This document shows positions 32,796 through 41,685 of a DNA stretch of 64,000 nt, in pieces. Made by a program: the position numbers and the translations under genes. The DNA is from Desulfovibrio sp. UIB00 (lineage in GTDB: Bacteria; Desulfobacterota; Desulfovibrionia; Desulfovibrionales; Desulfovibrionaceae). The notes under the pieces are model-generated. The model ran no database searches and was not told where the DNA came from. It worked only from the letters and a program-made list of their open reading frames with translations. The stretch spans positions 62,001 to 126,000 of the forward strand of contig NZ_JAETXJ010000009.1 in NCBI RefSeq assembly GCF_022508225.1, written 5' to 3'. Position 1 is the stretch's first letter, and every line of letters begins with the position of its first letter.

Positions 32796-34916
32796 ATGAA
32801 AACGCAGGAACTTAATGAGCAGTCCGTTGCTGGTCGCTATCGTCTGAAAAAAGCCGCCGTGGCTGCTGTCAGTCTGTCGCTTTTTGTTGTGGCGGCAGCT
32901 GTGGCCTACGGCCTCTGCACCTTGCAGCTCAAGAACGTTACGCAGGATATTCTGAATAACCAGCGTGAAATGCAGCAATCGTGGGTGGATAAATCGCTGG
33001 AATCCATCCGCGCATGGCATGCAACCGTTGTTGAGCAGGCGCGGCTTGTGAGCAGCGCGGAGATGTTCCGCCTGTTTGCCGTGGATGTGCGCAACCTTGG
33101 CTCCGATGGCGAGGCGCGCCTTTCTGCCCCTGATGCCATGGAAAACGGCGATGAATCGCTGCGTAATCTTGCCGAGCAGATGGGCTATATGCAGGATCTG
33201 CTGCGGGATTTTGCGCGCGGCAAAAACTGGGTTTCTGCACGGATTGTTTCGCCCAAGGGCAATCCCTTTGTGGTGAGCAAAGGGGATGCGCCCCTTGGCG
33301 AAGCCCAGGTGGCCCTTGTGACCAGCGCCGTTGACAGGAAAACTGTTGTTTTTGGCCCTGTGCGCGCTCTTGGCGACACAATGGTGATTGATCTGGCTGA
33401 TCCCATGTACGAAGTGCTGGGCCGGGGCGAGAGCGCCCCCATTGCTGTGCTTTTTGCCACCATTCCTGTGGACAGGGTGCTGACGGCATTTCTTGCCCAG
33501 CGGCAAGATCAGTACGGCGGGCTGCTGCCGCGTATTTTGCAGGCCGTTGGCAACGGCACAGAGGCCGTGCTGCTGCGCGATGCCAAACCTGCGCTTGAGC
33601 CAGTGCAGCACTTGGCCCTGGCTGACGGCCTTGGTTTCAAGCGTCGGCAGGGGCTTGTGGGCGGCGGCGAGGCTTATTCCCTCGGCAGTTACATGAGCAG
33701 CATGGGCTGGCTTGTGACCATCGAGGCTCCGGCAGACATGGTTGATGCGCTGGTGGAAAGCCAGGCAAAGCAGATATACGGTCTGGGCATTCTTGGCAGT
33801 CTTGGCACGGCGCTTTTGCTGGCCTTTATCTGGGCTTCGCTGGTAAGTCGTTCGCACAGGGCCACTGCCCAGCATTTCAAGCATTTGTACACGCTTATCC
33901 GCCAGCAGAAGATCATGCTCGACAGCGTCAACGCCTCATTGCAGGCCGGGCTTATGCTCATGGACAAAAACGGCCGCTTGCAGATGTGCAACCCGGCCTT
34001 TTGCCAGATAGCGGACAAGGACGAGAAGTCCCTCAAGGGAACTCCCGTGGGTGAAGCCCTGCCGGAAGATGCCGCCCTTCGGCTCATGGAGGGCATGGCT
34101 CAGGTGAGCGCCAGCGGCAAGGAAGGCAGCATCGAGATTTCTGTTCCCCAGCCCGGGGATGTGCGCCTTTTCCGCGTGACCCTGTTTCCCTTTGAAGATC
34201 ACGATAATTCAGGGGAAGAAGGCAAGGGCGGCTGCGTGGGCATTTTTCAGGATATTACGGAATTCCGCCGCCGTGCCGAGGCCGCGCGTGAACGTCAGGC
34301 CAACAGTATTGCCGCCCTTGTGAGGGCCATTGAAAGTGTGGACGTGAACCTCATCGGGCACTCCATGAAGATGGAGCATGTGGCGGAGCTGCTCTCCGGC
34401 GCTATGGGCCTGCCCGACAAGGACAGGGAAACCCTGCGGCTTGCGGCCCGCCTTTCGCAGGTGGGCAAGATCTTTGTGCCGCGCGAGCTGCTCACCAAGA
34501 AGGGCAAGCTTACCCCCGAGGAACAGGCCGAGGTTATGCGCGCGCCGGAGTATGCCTATGGCATCCTGCGCGACATGCAGTTCAACCTGCCAGTGCCGGA
34601 CGCCGTCTTCCAGATGGGCGAACGCATGGACGGCTCGGGCCTGCCCCAGCATCTGGCCGGGGAGGCCATCAATCACAATGCGCGCATTCTGGCCGTGGTC
34701 AACGCTTTCTGCGCCATGGTCAGCCCACGTTCCTACCGCGCTGGCATGCAGCCCGAAGAAGCCGTTGCCCTGCTTATGAAGGACAAGGGCTTTGACAGCC
34801 AGATTGTGAGCGCTCTGGCCAATGTTGCCGCGGTAGATTTGCAGCAGGCCATTGCCACAGCCGATGCGGCCAGCAAAAAATCTGGTCCTGCCGCAGAATC
34901 TGCCGCAGCCGAATAG
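32796..34916 (+). CDS. Membrane sensor with PAS and degenerate HD-GYP domain
   Basis: 706 aa. TM1 ~22-44, a periplasmic domain of dCACHE type (~45-325), TM2 ~330-350 (LGILGSLGTALLLAFIWASL), a PAS domain (~370-490: MLMDKNGRLQMCNPAFCQIAD), then an HD-GYP-like domain (~505-685). The metal ligands are gone: the HD pair reads SQ in AARLSQVGKIFVP, MxxH reads MRAPE, and HHERxDGSGYP reads MGERMDGSGLP. It therefore cannot hydrolyse c-di-GMP but may bind it. Placement right after LapG suggests a LapD-like receptor role. A terminal Ala/Ser-rich tail ends the protein. Confidence 0.8.
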   Translation: MKTQELNEQSVAGRYRLKKAAVAAVSLSLFVVAAAVAYGLCTLQLKNVTQDILNNQREMQQSWVDKSLESIRAWHATVVEQARLVSSAEMFRLFAVDVRNLGSDGEARLSAPDAMENGDESLRNLAEQMGYMQDLLRDFARGKNWVSARIVSPKGNPFVVSKGDAPLGEAQVALVTSAVDRKTVVFGPVRALGDTMVIDLADPMYEVLGRGESAPIAVLFATIPVDRVLTAFLAQRQDQYGGLLPRILQAVGNGTEAVLLRDAKPALEPVQHLALADGLGFKRRQGLVGGGEAYSLGSYMSSMGWLVTIEAPADMVDALVESQAKQIYGLGILGSLGTALLLAFIWASLVSRSHRATAQHFKHLYTLIRQQKIMLDSVNASLQAGLMLMDKNGRLQMCNPAFCQIADKDEKSLKGTPVGEALPEDAALRLMEGMAQVSASGKEGSIEISVPQPGDVRLFRVTLFPFEDHDNSGEEGKGGCVGIFQDITEFRRRAEAARERQANSIAALVRAIESVDVNLIGHSMKMEHVAELLSGAMGLPDKDRETLRLAARLSQVGKIFVPRELLTKKGKLTPEEQAEVMRAPEYAYGILRDMQFNLPVPDAVFQMGERMDGSGLPQHLAGEAINHNARILAVVNAFCAMVSPRSYRAGMQPEEAVALLMKDKGFDSQIVSALANVAAVDLQQAIATADAASKKSGPAAESAAAE

Positions 34917-34926
34917 AGAGTCGGAT

Positions 34927-35952
34927 ATGACGGGCGCAGTGCCGCAGTTCTCGATGCAGCAGGACAGCTCTGAAAAGATAGACGTGGCGATAAACATTTT
35001 CGCCAAGCCGTATCAGACAGCGCTCTCTGTTCTGTCGCTGCTCAAGCACAGTGGCAACCATGTGGGCACTATCTGGTTGCAGTTTGAGCCTTATGGTTCG
35101 CAGTATGATATCGTCAGCCCCTATGCGCTGGTGCAGTATCTGACCAGCCAGATAGGGGAGAGGTTGCGGGTTTTTCAGCCAGACTACTGGCTTGATCTCA
35201 ATGCCGCAGACCCGGCGCGCTTTGGCGATGATGCCTACCGCTACGGCATCCGCTACCAGTACGCCTTTGAGCACAGTACGAGCCGCAGGCTGTTCCTTAT
35301 GCACAACGACGTGCTTGTGCTCAAGGATGTGCTTGGCTATCTGGGCGGCCTCATGGGGGATGCCGTGGCTGTGGGGCATCTTGGTCAGTGCTGGAACTGC
35401 CCGGCCAGTGTGGCGGAATTGACGCGCGAGGTCATGGGCTGTGAACCCTGCGGGCCAGTGAGGTATATGGATTTTCGGCCTGGCTACAGCCAGTTGCAGC
35501 AGCTTTATGCCCTGGCCCACCAGAGGGGCATTTTTGCGCGGCCCTATGACCGGGGCTTTGCAGGTATTTTTGATGCACAGCCCTGGCCCCTGCCGGAATG
35601 CCGCGTCAATGAATGGGCCTGCCTGCTTGATCTGGAAAAAACGCGATCCCTGTGCGTGCCGCATGGCCCGGTATTGCCCCCTGGTGCATACAGGCAATGC
35701 GGGCCGGTTTGTCTTGATATTGGCGTGGAGTGGTTCCGGGGTGTGCATGCGCGCGGCATGACCGCCCGGCACGCCGATCTTTCCCGCCACCTCAAGCATT
35801 GGGTAGGCACGGGCAAGGTAACGGCCCGGCTGTATGCTCTGGCAGAAGAAAATGCCCTCAAGATATTGCTGACCACCTTCCCCGATTACTGTGACTGGCT
35901 GCGCGCTACCATCGGCAACAAGCCGCTCGGCGTGAGCGATAGAGGCCGTTAG
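34927..35952 (+). CDS. Glycosyltransferase-like protein
   Basis: ATG 34927 gives 341 aa; upstream frame overlaps the previous gene. The N-terminal DVAINIFAKPYQTALSVLSLL and the metal-site-like LFLMHNDVLVL resemble GT-A-fold transferases. Several cysteines are present (GQCWNC, MGCEPCG). It lies 10 nt after the HD-GYP-like gene, so it is probably in the same operon. The substrate is unknown; a polysaccharide role would fit a biofilm operon. Tentative family call. Confidence 0.55.
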   Translation: MTGAVPQFSMQQDSSEKIDVAINIFAKPYQTALSVLSLLKHSGNHVGTIWLQFEPYGSQYDIVSPYALVQYLTSQIGERLRVFQPDYWLDLNAADPARFGDDAYRYGIRYQYAFEHSTSRRLFLMHNDVLVLKDVLGYLGGLMGDAVAVGHLGQCWNCPASVAELTREVMGCEPCGPVRYMDFRPGYSQLQQLYALAHQRGIFARPYDRGFAGIFDAQPWPLPECRVNEWACLLDLEKTRSLCVPHGPVLPPGAYRQCGPVCLDIGVEWFRGVHARGMTARHADLSRHLKHWVGTGKVTARLYALAEENALKILLTTFPDYCDWLRATIGNKPLGVSDRGR

Positions 35953-36147
35953 CTTTTCTGCATCTGTGAAATCCCTTCCCTCTCCTTTCCTGTTTTTTCA
36001 AGCTGACGGGGCAGACTTGTTTGCAACGTGAAAAGGCGTCGACCAGATGGCCGACGCCCGACACGGGAAAGAAAGGTTTGCAGCGCTATCCCCAACGCTG
36101 GGAGGGCCTTGCGGCCCCCCGGCCTTCTTTCTACTGCAATCTCTGCT

Positions 36148-38616
36148 TTACCGCTTCATACCGATAACGGTTTCCAGCATGTTGTCCACCGTGGTGATGG
36201 TCTTTGAGTTGGCCTGGAAGCCGCGCTGTGTAGAAATCATCTGCACAAACTCGCGCGACATGTCCACGTTGGACTGCTCAATATTGTAGGCCTTTGTGGT
36301 GCCAAAGCCGTTATCGCCCGCAACGCCAAGGTTGGCTTCGCCAGACTCATTTGTCTGCGAATAAAGGTTGCTGCCTTCGCGATACAAGCCCTGCGTACAT
36401 TTGAAGTCATACAATGCAATCTGGTACAGCGGCAGGGTTTTGCTGTTGGAATACACGCCGTAAACAACGCCATTGTTGTCGATTTTTACGTTGCTCAATG
36501 TACCGGAGGAGTAACCGTCCTGCGTTCTGTTTTGCACCGTATAGGTCGTGGTGTTGCTCACGCTGGCCGAGTCTTCGCGTTCAACCGAGGTCATGGTGGG
36601 TACCATGTTGCCGTAGTTGATCACGTTTTTATAGACCGGAACGCCAGTGCTGGGCGACACGCTGGTCTGCTTGGACTCGGTGGTCAGGCTTGCCAGCGTG
36701 TTGTTGCCGGTTACCATTGTTGGAACGGGCCGGGTACCAGCATCGGGCAGAGTGTAGGTAGTAGGCGTGATAGCCTTGGCCACGTTGACCACAAAGGCAT
36801 TGGTGCCGGAAAGTGTTTGCTTGACGCCGCCAGCGTCATTATAGGCGTAATTTGTGCCGTCATGGTACACCCGGCGCTTCGTTACGCCGTCCAGAAAATA
36901 GCCGTAGTACTTGGTATCCCCACTCGCTGGCGGAAATGTTGTGGCTTGATAATAGTTGCCGTAGCTGTCTGAGCCGCTGGGGTACGTGTTACCCGTGGTT
37001 TCATCCTTCGTGAGGTTGGTATATTTGCTAGTTCCTGCGGCAACATAGTACACACCATTGTCATTGCCCACGTTAAGGGCACCGAAGCCAGTTGTAAGAG
37101 TGCCGTATATGTTTGCTGGTTCAAGACCTACGGTGGGACTTTTTGTCCAGTAGTAGCCGTTGCTGTCTGCGTAGACAGCATCGGTGCCCTTGGTGCCGTA
37201 TCGGGGAGGCGTCGTAAGGGTGTGGTAGCCGTACGCATCCATTCCCAGTGCAACAGAAGTATTGGCTACTGGCCACCCAACGGTGCCCATGGGCTGACCA
37301 GCGCTGTTCTTTTGAACAGTGGTGACAATAGGGTTAATCCAAGCAGGGTTGCCGACATCTTTGAGGCCAAAGTCCAGTTCTGTGATCTGCTTTTCCACCT
37401 GGCTCACAGTGGTAGTGCCCTGCGTCATGGTTTCACTGACGCTGTTGGCCAGAGGTTGCCCGGTGAAGTTGGCCGAAAAGACGGGCAGGCCATTGCTGGA
37501 GGTCTTGGTGGGCTGCCAGGAACTCTTGAGCGAGGGGTCAACCGCCACCTGATTGTTGGCAGCGGGCGTTTCCGTAGCGCCGTAGGAGTAAGCGGTCTGG
37601 TTTACCATTTTGCCGCTGGCGTCAAAAATCATGACGCCGCTCATGAGTACGCCGGCCTGCTTGTTGGTGCCCATGACGGGGTCGTTATAAAATTTGGTAG
37701 GCTCCGTTCCCCATGTGTTGGTAGTGGCGTTGTAGCCCTGGCCGCCGTAGCTACGCTGGTCTTCAGCCGGGGGAATGGTCACCATGTATTCATACATGGT
37801 GTAGCCAGCGGGCAGACCTTCAATGCTGTAGACGGTCTTGCCGTTGGTGTCCGTCTTGGAGGCGTCAACCTGGTCATAGTAGACCGTGAGGTTGTGGGTG
37901 GAGCCGCCCTCGTCATACACCTTGATGCTCGACTGCGTGGCATAGGCAGTATCTGCCATGGGCGGCGTGCTTCTGGCGTCCCACAGGTCAAAGAGTGCGG
38001 TCATGGGGCTGGTGCTGCTGGTGGTTTTGTCGCCCGTGCCGTTGTTGGTCAGGCCCATGGTAAAGCTGACGTTGGTCGTCTGCTGAGGCGGAATGTTCCA
38101 GCTATCCAGAACGATGTCCACAGGCGTGCCAGTGCCCTTGTAGGCAGAGTTGGTCGTTGCAGTGGAACCTGTGCTTGTGGCGCCGCCGTAGAAGCTCAGA
38201 GATTTGCTGTTTTCTACTTTCCAGCCTTGCAGCAGACAACCTTCAGGGTTTTGCAGCTCGCGATTGTTGTTGAAATAAAAGTCGCCAGCGCGGCTGTAGT
38301 ACATCTGGTCGCTGTTCTGCTTGCGCACCTGGAAAAAACCGTTGCCGTCAATGGCAAGGTCTGTCACCGAGTTGGTGGATTCAAAAGAACCCTGCGAGTA
38401 GTCGCCAAGCACCGCGTAGGTGCTGACGCCCTGACCAATCTGGGTGGTGCCGCTTACGCTGCCGCCGTCGGTGTAGAGGTAGTCGCTGAAGTCCGCGCGC
38501 TGGCCTTTGTAAGCCAGGGTACTGACGTTGGCGATATTGTTGCCGACGATGTTCATTTTGTTCCCGTGCGCCATAAGGCCGGAAACGCTTGCCCACATGC
38601 TGGATGAGAGACTCAT
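36148..38616 (-). CDS. flgE: Flagellar hook protein FlgE
   Basis: ATG 38616 follows GGAGGAAG, giving 822 aa; the upstream extension in frame lacks support. It builds the flexible hook. The N-terminal SSSMWASVSGLMAHGNKMNI and NNIANVSTLAYKGQRADF, and the C-terminal NIEQSNVDMSREFVQMISTQ and RGFQANSKTITTVDNMLET, are the conserved rod-hook ends. The central region (~180-700) is long and Thr, Asn, Gly, Tyr-rich, about twice the length of enterobacterial FlgE. It is the last gene of the fliK-flgD-flgE unit. Confidence 0.95.
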   Translation of the reverse strand: MSLSSSMWASVSGLMAHGNKMNIVGNNIANVSTLAYKGQRADFSDYLYTDGGSVSGTTQIGQGVSTYAVLGDYSQGSFESTNSVTDLAIDGNGFFQVRKQNSDQMYYSRAGDFYFNNNRELQNPEGCLLQGWKVENSKSLSFYGGATSTGSTATTNSAYKGTGTPVDIVLDSWNIPPQQTTNVSFTMGLTNNGTGDKTTSSTSPMTALFDLWDARSTPPMADTAYATQSSIKVYDEGGSTHNLTVYYDQVDASKTDTNGKTVYSIEGLPAGYTMYEYMVTIPPAEDQRSYGGQGYNATTNTWGTEPTKFYNDPVMGTNKQAGVLMSGVMIFDASGKMVNQTAYSYGATETPAANNQVAVDPSLKSSWQPTKTSSNGLPVFSANFTGQPLANSVSETMTQGTTTVSQVEKQITELDFGLKDVGNPAWINPIVTTVQKNSAGQPMGTVGWPVANTSVALGMDAYGYHTLTTPPRYGTKGTDAVYADSNGYYWTKSPTVGLEPANIYGTLTTGFGALNVGNDNGVYYVAAGTSKYTNLTKDETTGNTYPSGSDSYGNYYQATTFPPASGDTKYYGYFLDGVTKRRVYHDGTNYAYNDAGGVKQTLSGTNAFVVNVAKAITPTTYTLPDAGTRPVPTMVTGNNTLASLTTESKQTSVSPSTGVPVYKNVINYGNMVPTMTSVEREDSASVSNTTTYTVQNRTQDGYSSGTLSNVKIDNNGVVYGVYSNSKTLPLYQIALYDFKCTQGLYREGSNLYSQTNESGEANLGVAGDNGFGTTKAYNIEQSNVDMSREFVQMISTQRGFQANSKTITTVDNMLETVIGMKR

Positions 38617-38700
38617 ATCTTCCTCCGTGTCTTGGGATAGGGGGATATTTTTTCCGGGTCGTGCAGTTTGGCTGCCTGCCCGCAATGTTAACGATTCTGT

Positions 38701-39528
38701 TTAACCGCCAGATGATCCGGAAGAACCCGATGATCCGGAAGAACTGGAAGAACCTGATGATCCGGAAGAACTGGAAGATTCCGATGATCCGGATGAACTG
38801 GAAGATCCCGATGGAGCCGATGTCGTTGTTGGCGTGGTAACCTGCCGCACCTTTGAAAGCTCCATCAACTGGCCGCCATCAAGCCCCAGATACACAACAT
38901 TCTTGTTGTTGACCACGCCCGTAACCTTTGCGTCCACCACCTGGTCGGCAATAACAGCCTCTCCAGCGGTGTTGAGCAGGGCCAGATTGACAGTGTACAC
39001 GCCATCCGGGGCAACGGTTCCGCTGCCGTTTTTGCCGTTCCAGTTGAACTCGTAGGTGGTTCCGGCAGCCTTGGGATCCACAGTTTCAGTGTAGATGACG
39101 TTGTTGTCGGCATCACGCACCGTGATGGTGCCGCTGGCTACAGCATCGTTGGGCGCGTAGCGGAACTTGGTGATGGACGTTGTCTTTGTGGTCGCGTCCG
39201 TAACCTTGCCGATACTGTTGCCGGTAACGGTCACTTCCTTGCCAATGTAGGATGTGGCGTTGATCATCTGCTGGTTGTTGGTGGCAGTAGTCAGCGAATC
39301 CATGCTGGTATTCAGGTTGATGAGCTGTTCAAGACTGGAGAACTGCGCCATCTGGGAGACAAATTCCTTGTCATCCATAGGGTTCAGCGGATCCTGATAC
39401 TTGAACTGCGTCACCAGAAGCAGCATAAAGGCGTTCTTGTCGAGGTTCGCGCCACCTTTCTGCTTGCCAACAACGGCATTGAACTCGTTGTTAGCCTGGG
39501 TGATTGCTGATGAAACGCTGCTGGCCAT
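38701..39528 (-). CDS. flgD: Flagellar hook capping protein FlgD
   Basis: 275 aa. It caps the growing hook. The N-terminal part shows LDKNAFMLLLVTQFKYQDPL and DDKEFVSQMAQFSSLEQLIN, then the FlgI-like core with YEFNWNGKNGSGTVAPDG. A GGAG site precedes ATG 39528. The last ~35 residues are nearly pure Ser and Gly, encoded by a short tandem DNA repeat (38705-38815), absent from most FlgD proteins. fliK lies 24 nt upstream and flgE 84 nt downstream. Confidence 0.93.
   Translation of the reverse strand: MASSVSSAITQANNEFNAVVGKQKGGANLDKNAFMLLLVTQFKYQDPLNPMDDKEFVSQMAQFSSLEQLINLNTSMDSLTTATNNQQMINATSYIGKEVTVTGNSIGKVTDATTKTTSITKFRYAPNDAVASGTITVRDADNNVIYTETVDPKAAGTTYEFNWNGKNGSGTVAPDGVYTVNLALLNTAGEAVIADQVVDAKVTGVVNNKNVVYLGLDGGQLMELSKVRQVTTPTTTSAPSGSSSSSGSSESSSSSGSSGSSSSSGSSGSSGSSGG
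38705..38815. repeat. Tandem repeat encoding the FlgD Ser/Gly tail
   Basis: Repeated GATGATCCGGAAGAACTGG-like units (plus-strand view), each encoding S-S-S-G-S-S on the minus strand. Copy number could change by slippage. Confidence 0.75.
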
Positions 39529-39552
39529 ACTTCATTCTCCTCACGGCCCGGT

Positions 39553-41562
39553 TCAGGCAACCACGTTGAGGTTGCTGGTGGTATATCTTGCCGTGTTGCC
39601 AAGAGAATGCACAGGCTGTTCCAAAGTTGAAATATTCATATTTGAGCTGGAATTACGAACAGTTGCAAGGTTCTTCAGTCGGGAAAGTTCTTCCCTGCGG
39701 GCATCTTCTTCCTGCCGGGAATTGTGCTGGCTGAAGTCCTGCCAGGATGCGCTGTTCTGCTCCTGCCGCGTTTCCTGCCGTACTTCGAGCTTGTCCACCT
39801 TGAGGCCCTGCTGCTCAAGATTCATGCGGATTGCATCGACCTGACGGCCAATCATGTCGTTGGTTTCCGACTTTTCAGAGCGGATTACCGCGCTGACTTC
39901 GCCATTGCGAACCGAAAGGGAAACCGTGATGGATCCCAGCTCCTGCGGGTTCAGTTGCAGGTCAAGCCGGGTGCCGCCGCCCTTGACGGTTGAAAGCATG
40001 CCCTGTTCAACCTGCTGCGCCACCTGCCGCCCGATGGGGGCAACAGATGAGGGATCCTGCACGTCAGTTGTGCTTTGGGCTGTATGGGCAGCTTGCATGG
40101 CCTGCGCTGCCGCGTAGGCGGGTGTGGAGCCGCGCGCTGCAACAGCAGCGGATTGCGTGTCTACCTTACCCAGCAGATCGCCCCAGGCAGACTTGCCCTT
40201 TTGATCCTTGTCAGATTCGCCCTGCCCGGAATTGCTTTCAGTATTCTTCTGACCCTTGTCGTCCAGAGCGGTGGCCTGCTGTGTGGCAGACTGCGCGTGA
40301 ATCTGATTGGCAGGAGTATTTGGGGACAATTGCGTGCCCGCCTGCGTGCCTGTCTGGGGTTCTGCCTGCACGCTTGCGCGAGAGACTGCCTGCGAACCGG
40401 ACTGCTGCGCCGCCTGCGTGTTTGACTGCTGCGCGGCTGTGCTGCCGGCAGTTCTTTCTGCGGGCATGCGCTGGGTCGCTGTGGCCTTGTTCTCGGCTAT
40501 GCTGCGATCATCCTCATGCTTTGCAGCGGTCGTGTCCTTGCCGATGGCTTCGCTCTGCGCAGCGATCTTGATATCGCCCGGCTCGGCCTTCTGGCCTGCT
40601 TCAAGGGTTTCACCAAGAATATTGCTGCTTTTTTTCTGAACGGTCTTGTCTATGAGAGTCTTGCTCTGTTGCACCGTGCGGTCGCGCAGCGAACTGGCCT
40701 GCTTCTCTTTTTCCGTGCGGGCCCGCGCCTTGCTGATGATTGGCTGCAACGTTGTTTTGAGAGCAGTATCAAGCGTTTTTTGCGCAGCGGCCTGTGTTGT
40801 GAAAAAGTCTGTCACCGGGGCCATGAGCGTGCCGAACTGTTCGTTCAGGCAGGTGACGGAGGCGCTGTTGCCAAAGCTGTTTGCCAGGGTTTGCAGGTTG
40901 GCAGTGCCAAGCCCAAGGCCGCGCCCGAGCGAAATGGCCTCACCCTGGCTCACTTCAAGGGTGCCCGCCGGGTCAAGCTTGTTCACAAAGGCCGAGATGG
41001 TGTTGAATGCCTGCTGTGTGTTGCCCTGCAACATCATGGCCTGAACATTGGTATCCAGAACGCCCGTTGGGTCGATCTTTTTAAGCAGCGAGGTGATGTT
41101 GGCCTTGTCCTCATCAGTGAGAACGGGGATGTCGCCGCCGCCCTTAACGCTGGCCGTTATCTGCGCGAGGGTTGCGCCGTCGGGCATTTCCGCCAGTGCT
41201 GCAAGCTTGACAAGGCTTTCAGGCGTGGCGCCAGCCTTGATGAGCTTGCTGTGCATGTCCTGCACTTCCTGCTTGGTAAAACAGACTTCGTTCAGCGTGT
41301 AGGTGACGCCGTTGCTGGTGTTGCGCGAATAAGGGCTTTGCACCTGCGCGGCGGCTCTGGCGGTGGGCGTAAAAGGAGTACTGGGCTTGGATTCTGACTT
41401 GTCCCCAAAAACATCGGCAGATGCGTCAGCCTGTTCGACAGCCTTCAGACTGGAGTTGAGGGCGTCCATAAAGGAAGACGTCCGCTCGTCATTGGGGCGG
41501 TTGTTGTTGGCGGCGTTCCAAAGCGTTTCGTTAGTGCTTACGCTTGTGGGAATAATCTGCAT
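39553..41562 (-). CDS. fliK: Flagellar hook-length control protein FliK
   Basis: 669 aa. It measures hook length and triggers the export switch. The C-terminal Flg_hook domain (~520-615) shows LDLQLNPQELGSITVSLSVR, SAVIRSEKSETNDMIG and LEQQGLKVDKLEV. The middle is a Gln, Ala, Ser and Thr-rich linker (~350-500), as expected for the ruler. AAGGAGTG precedes ATG 41562. It is the first gene of the hook operon with a sigma-54-like promoter upstream. Confidence 0.9.
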   Translation of the reverse strand: MQIIPTSVSTNETLWNAANNNRPNDERTSSFMDALNSSLKAVEQADASADVFGDKSESKPSTPFTPTARAAAQVQSPYSRNTSNGVTYTLNEVCFTKQEVQDMHSKLIKAGATPESLVKLAALAEMPDGATLAQITASVKGGGDIPVLTDEDKANITSLLKKIDPTGVLDTNVQAMMLQGNTQQAFNTISAFVNKLDPAGTLEVSQGEAISLGRGLGLGTANLQTLANSFGNSASVTCLNEQFGTLMAPVTDFFTTQAAAQKTLDTALKTTLQPIISKARARTEKEKQASSLRDRTVQQSKTLIDKTVQKKSSNILGETLEAGQKAEPGDIKIAAQSEAIGKDTTAAKHEDDRSIAENKATATQRMPAERTAGSTAAQQSNTQAAQQSGSQAVSRASVQAEPQTGTQAGTQLSPNTPANQIHAQSATQQATALDDKGQKNTESNSGQGESDKDQKGKSAWGDLLGKVDTQSAAVAARGSTPAYAAAQAMQAAHTAQSTTDVQDPSSVAPIGRQVAQQVEQGMLSTVKGGGTRLDLQLNPQELGSITVSLSVRNGEVSAVIRSEKSETNDMIGRQVDAIRMNLEQQGLKVDKLEVRQETRQEQNSASWQDFSQHNSRQEEDARREELSRLKNLATVRNSSSNMNISTLEQPVHSLGNTARYTTSNLNVVA

Positions 41563-41588
41563 GGTTCACTCCTTGCGTGCTAAGCTAT

Positions 41589-41604
41589 ACAAGGAGTGTT
41601 CCAA
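41589..41604 (-). promoter_or_regulatory. Sigma-54-type promoter candidate for fliK-flgD-flgE
   Basis: On the minus strand TTGGAACACTCCTTGT has GG and G(T) at -24/-12 spacing. A CAAGGAGTG/CACTCCTTG inverted repeat (41567-41575 and 41590-41598) spans the -12 and the ribosome site. rpoN itself is at 55356. Confidence 0.45.
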
Positions 41605-41685
41605 AGTTGTTGGTGTAATTAATTCAATATGTTAATTAGCAGTAAATTGCGGGAAAAGGGCAATACTTGCCGAATCTGGAGAACT

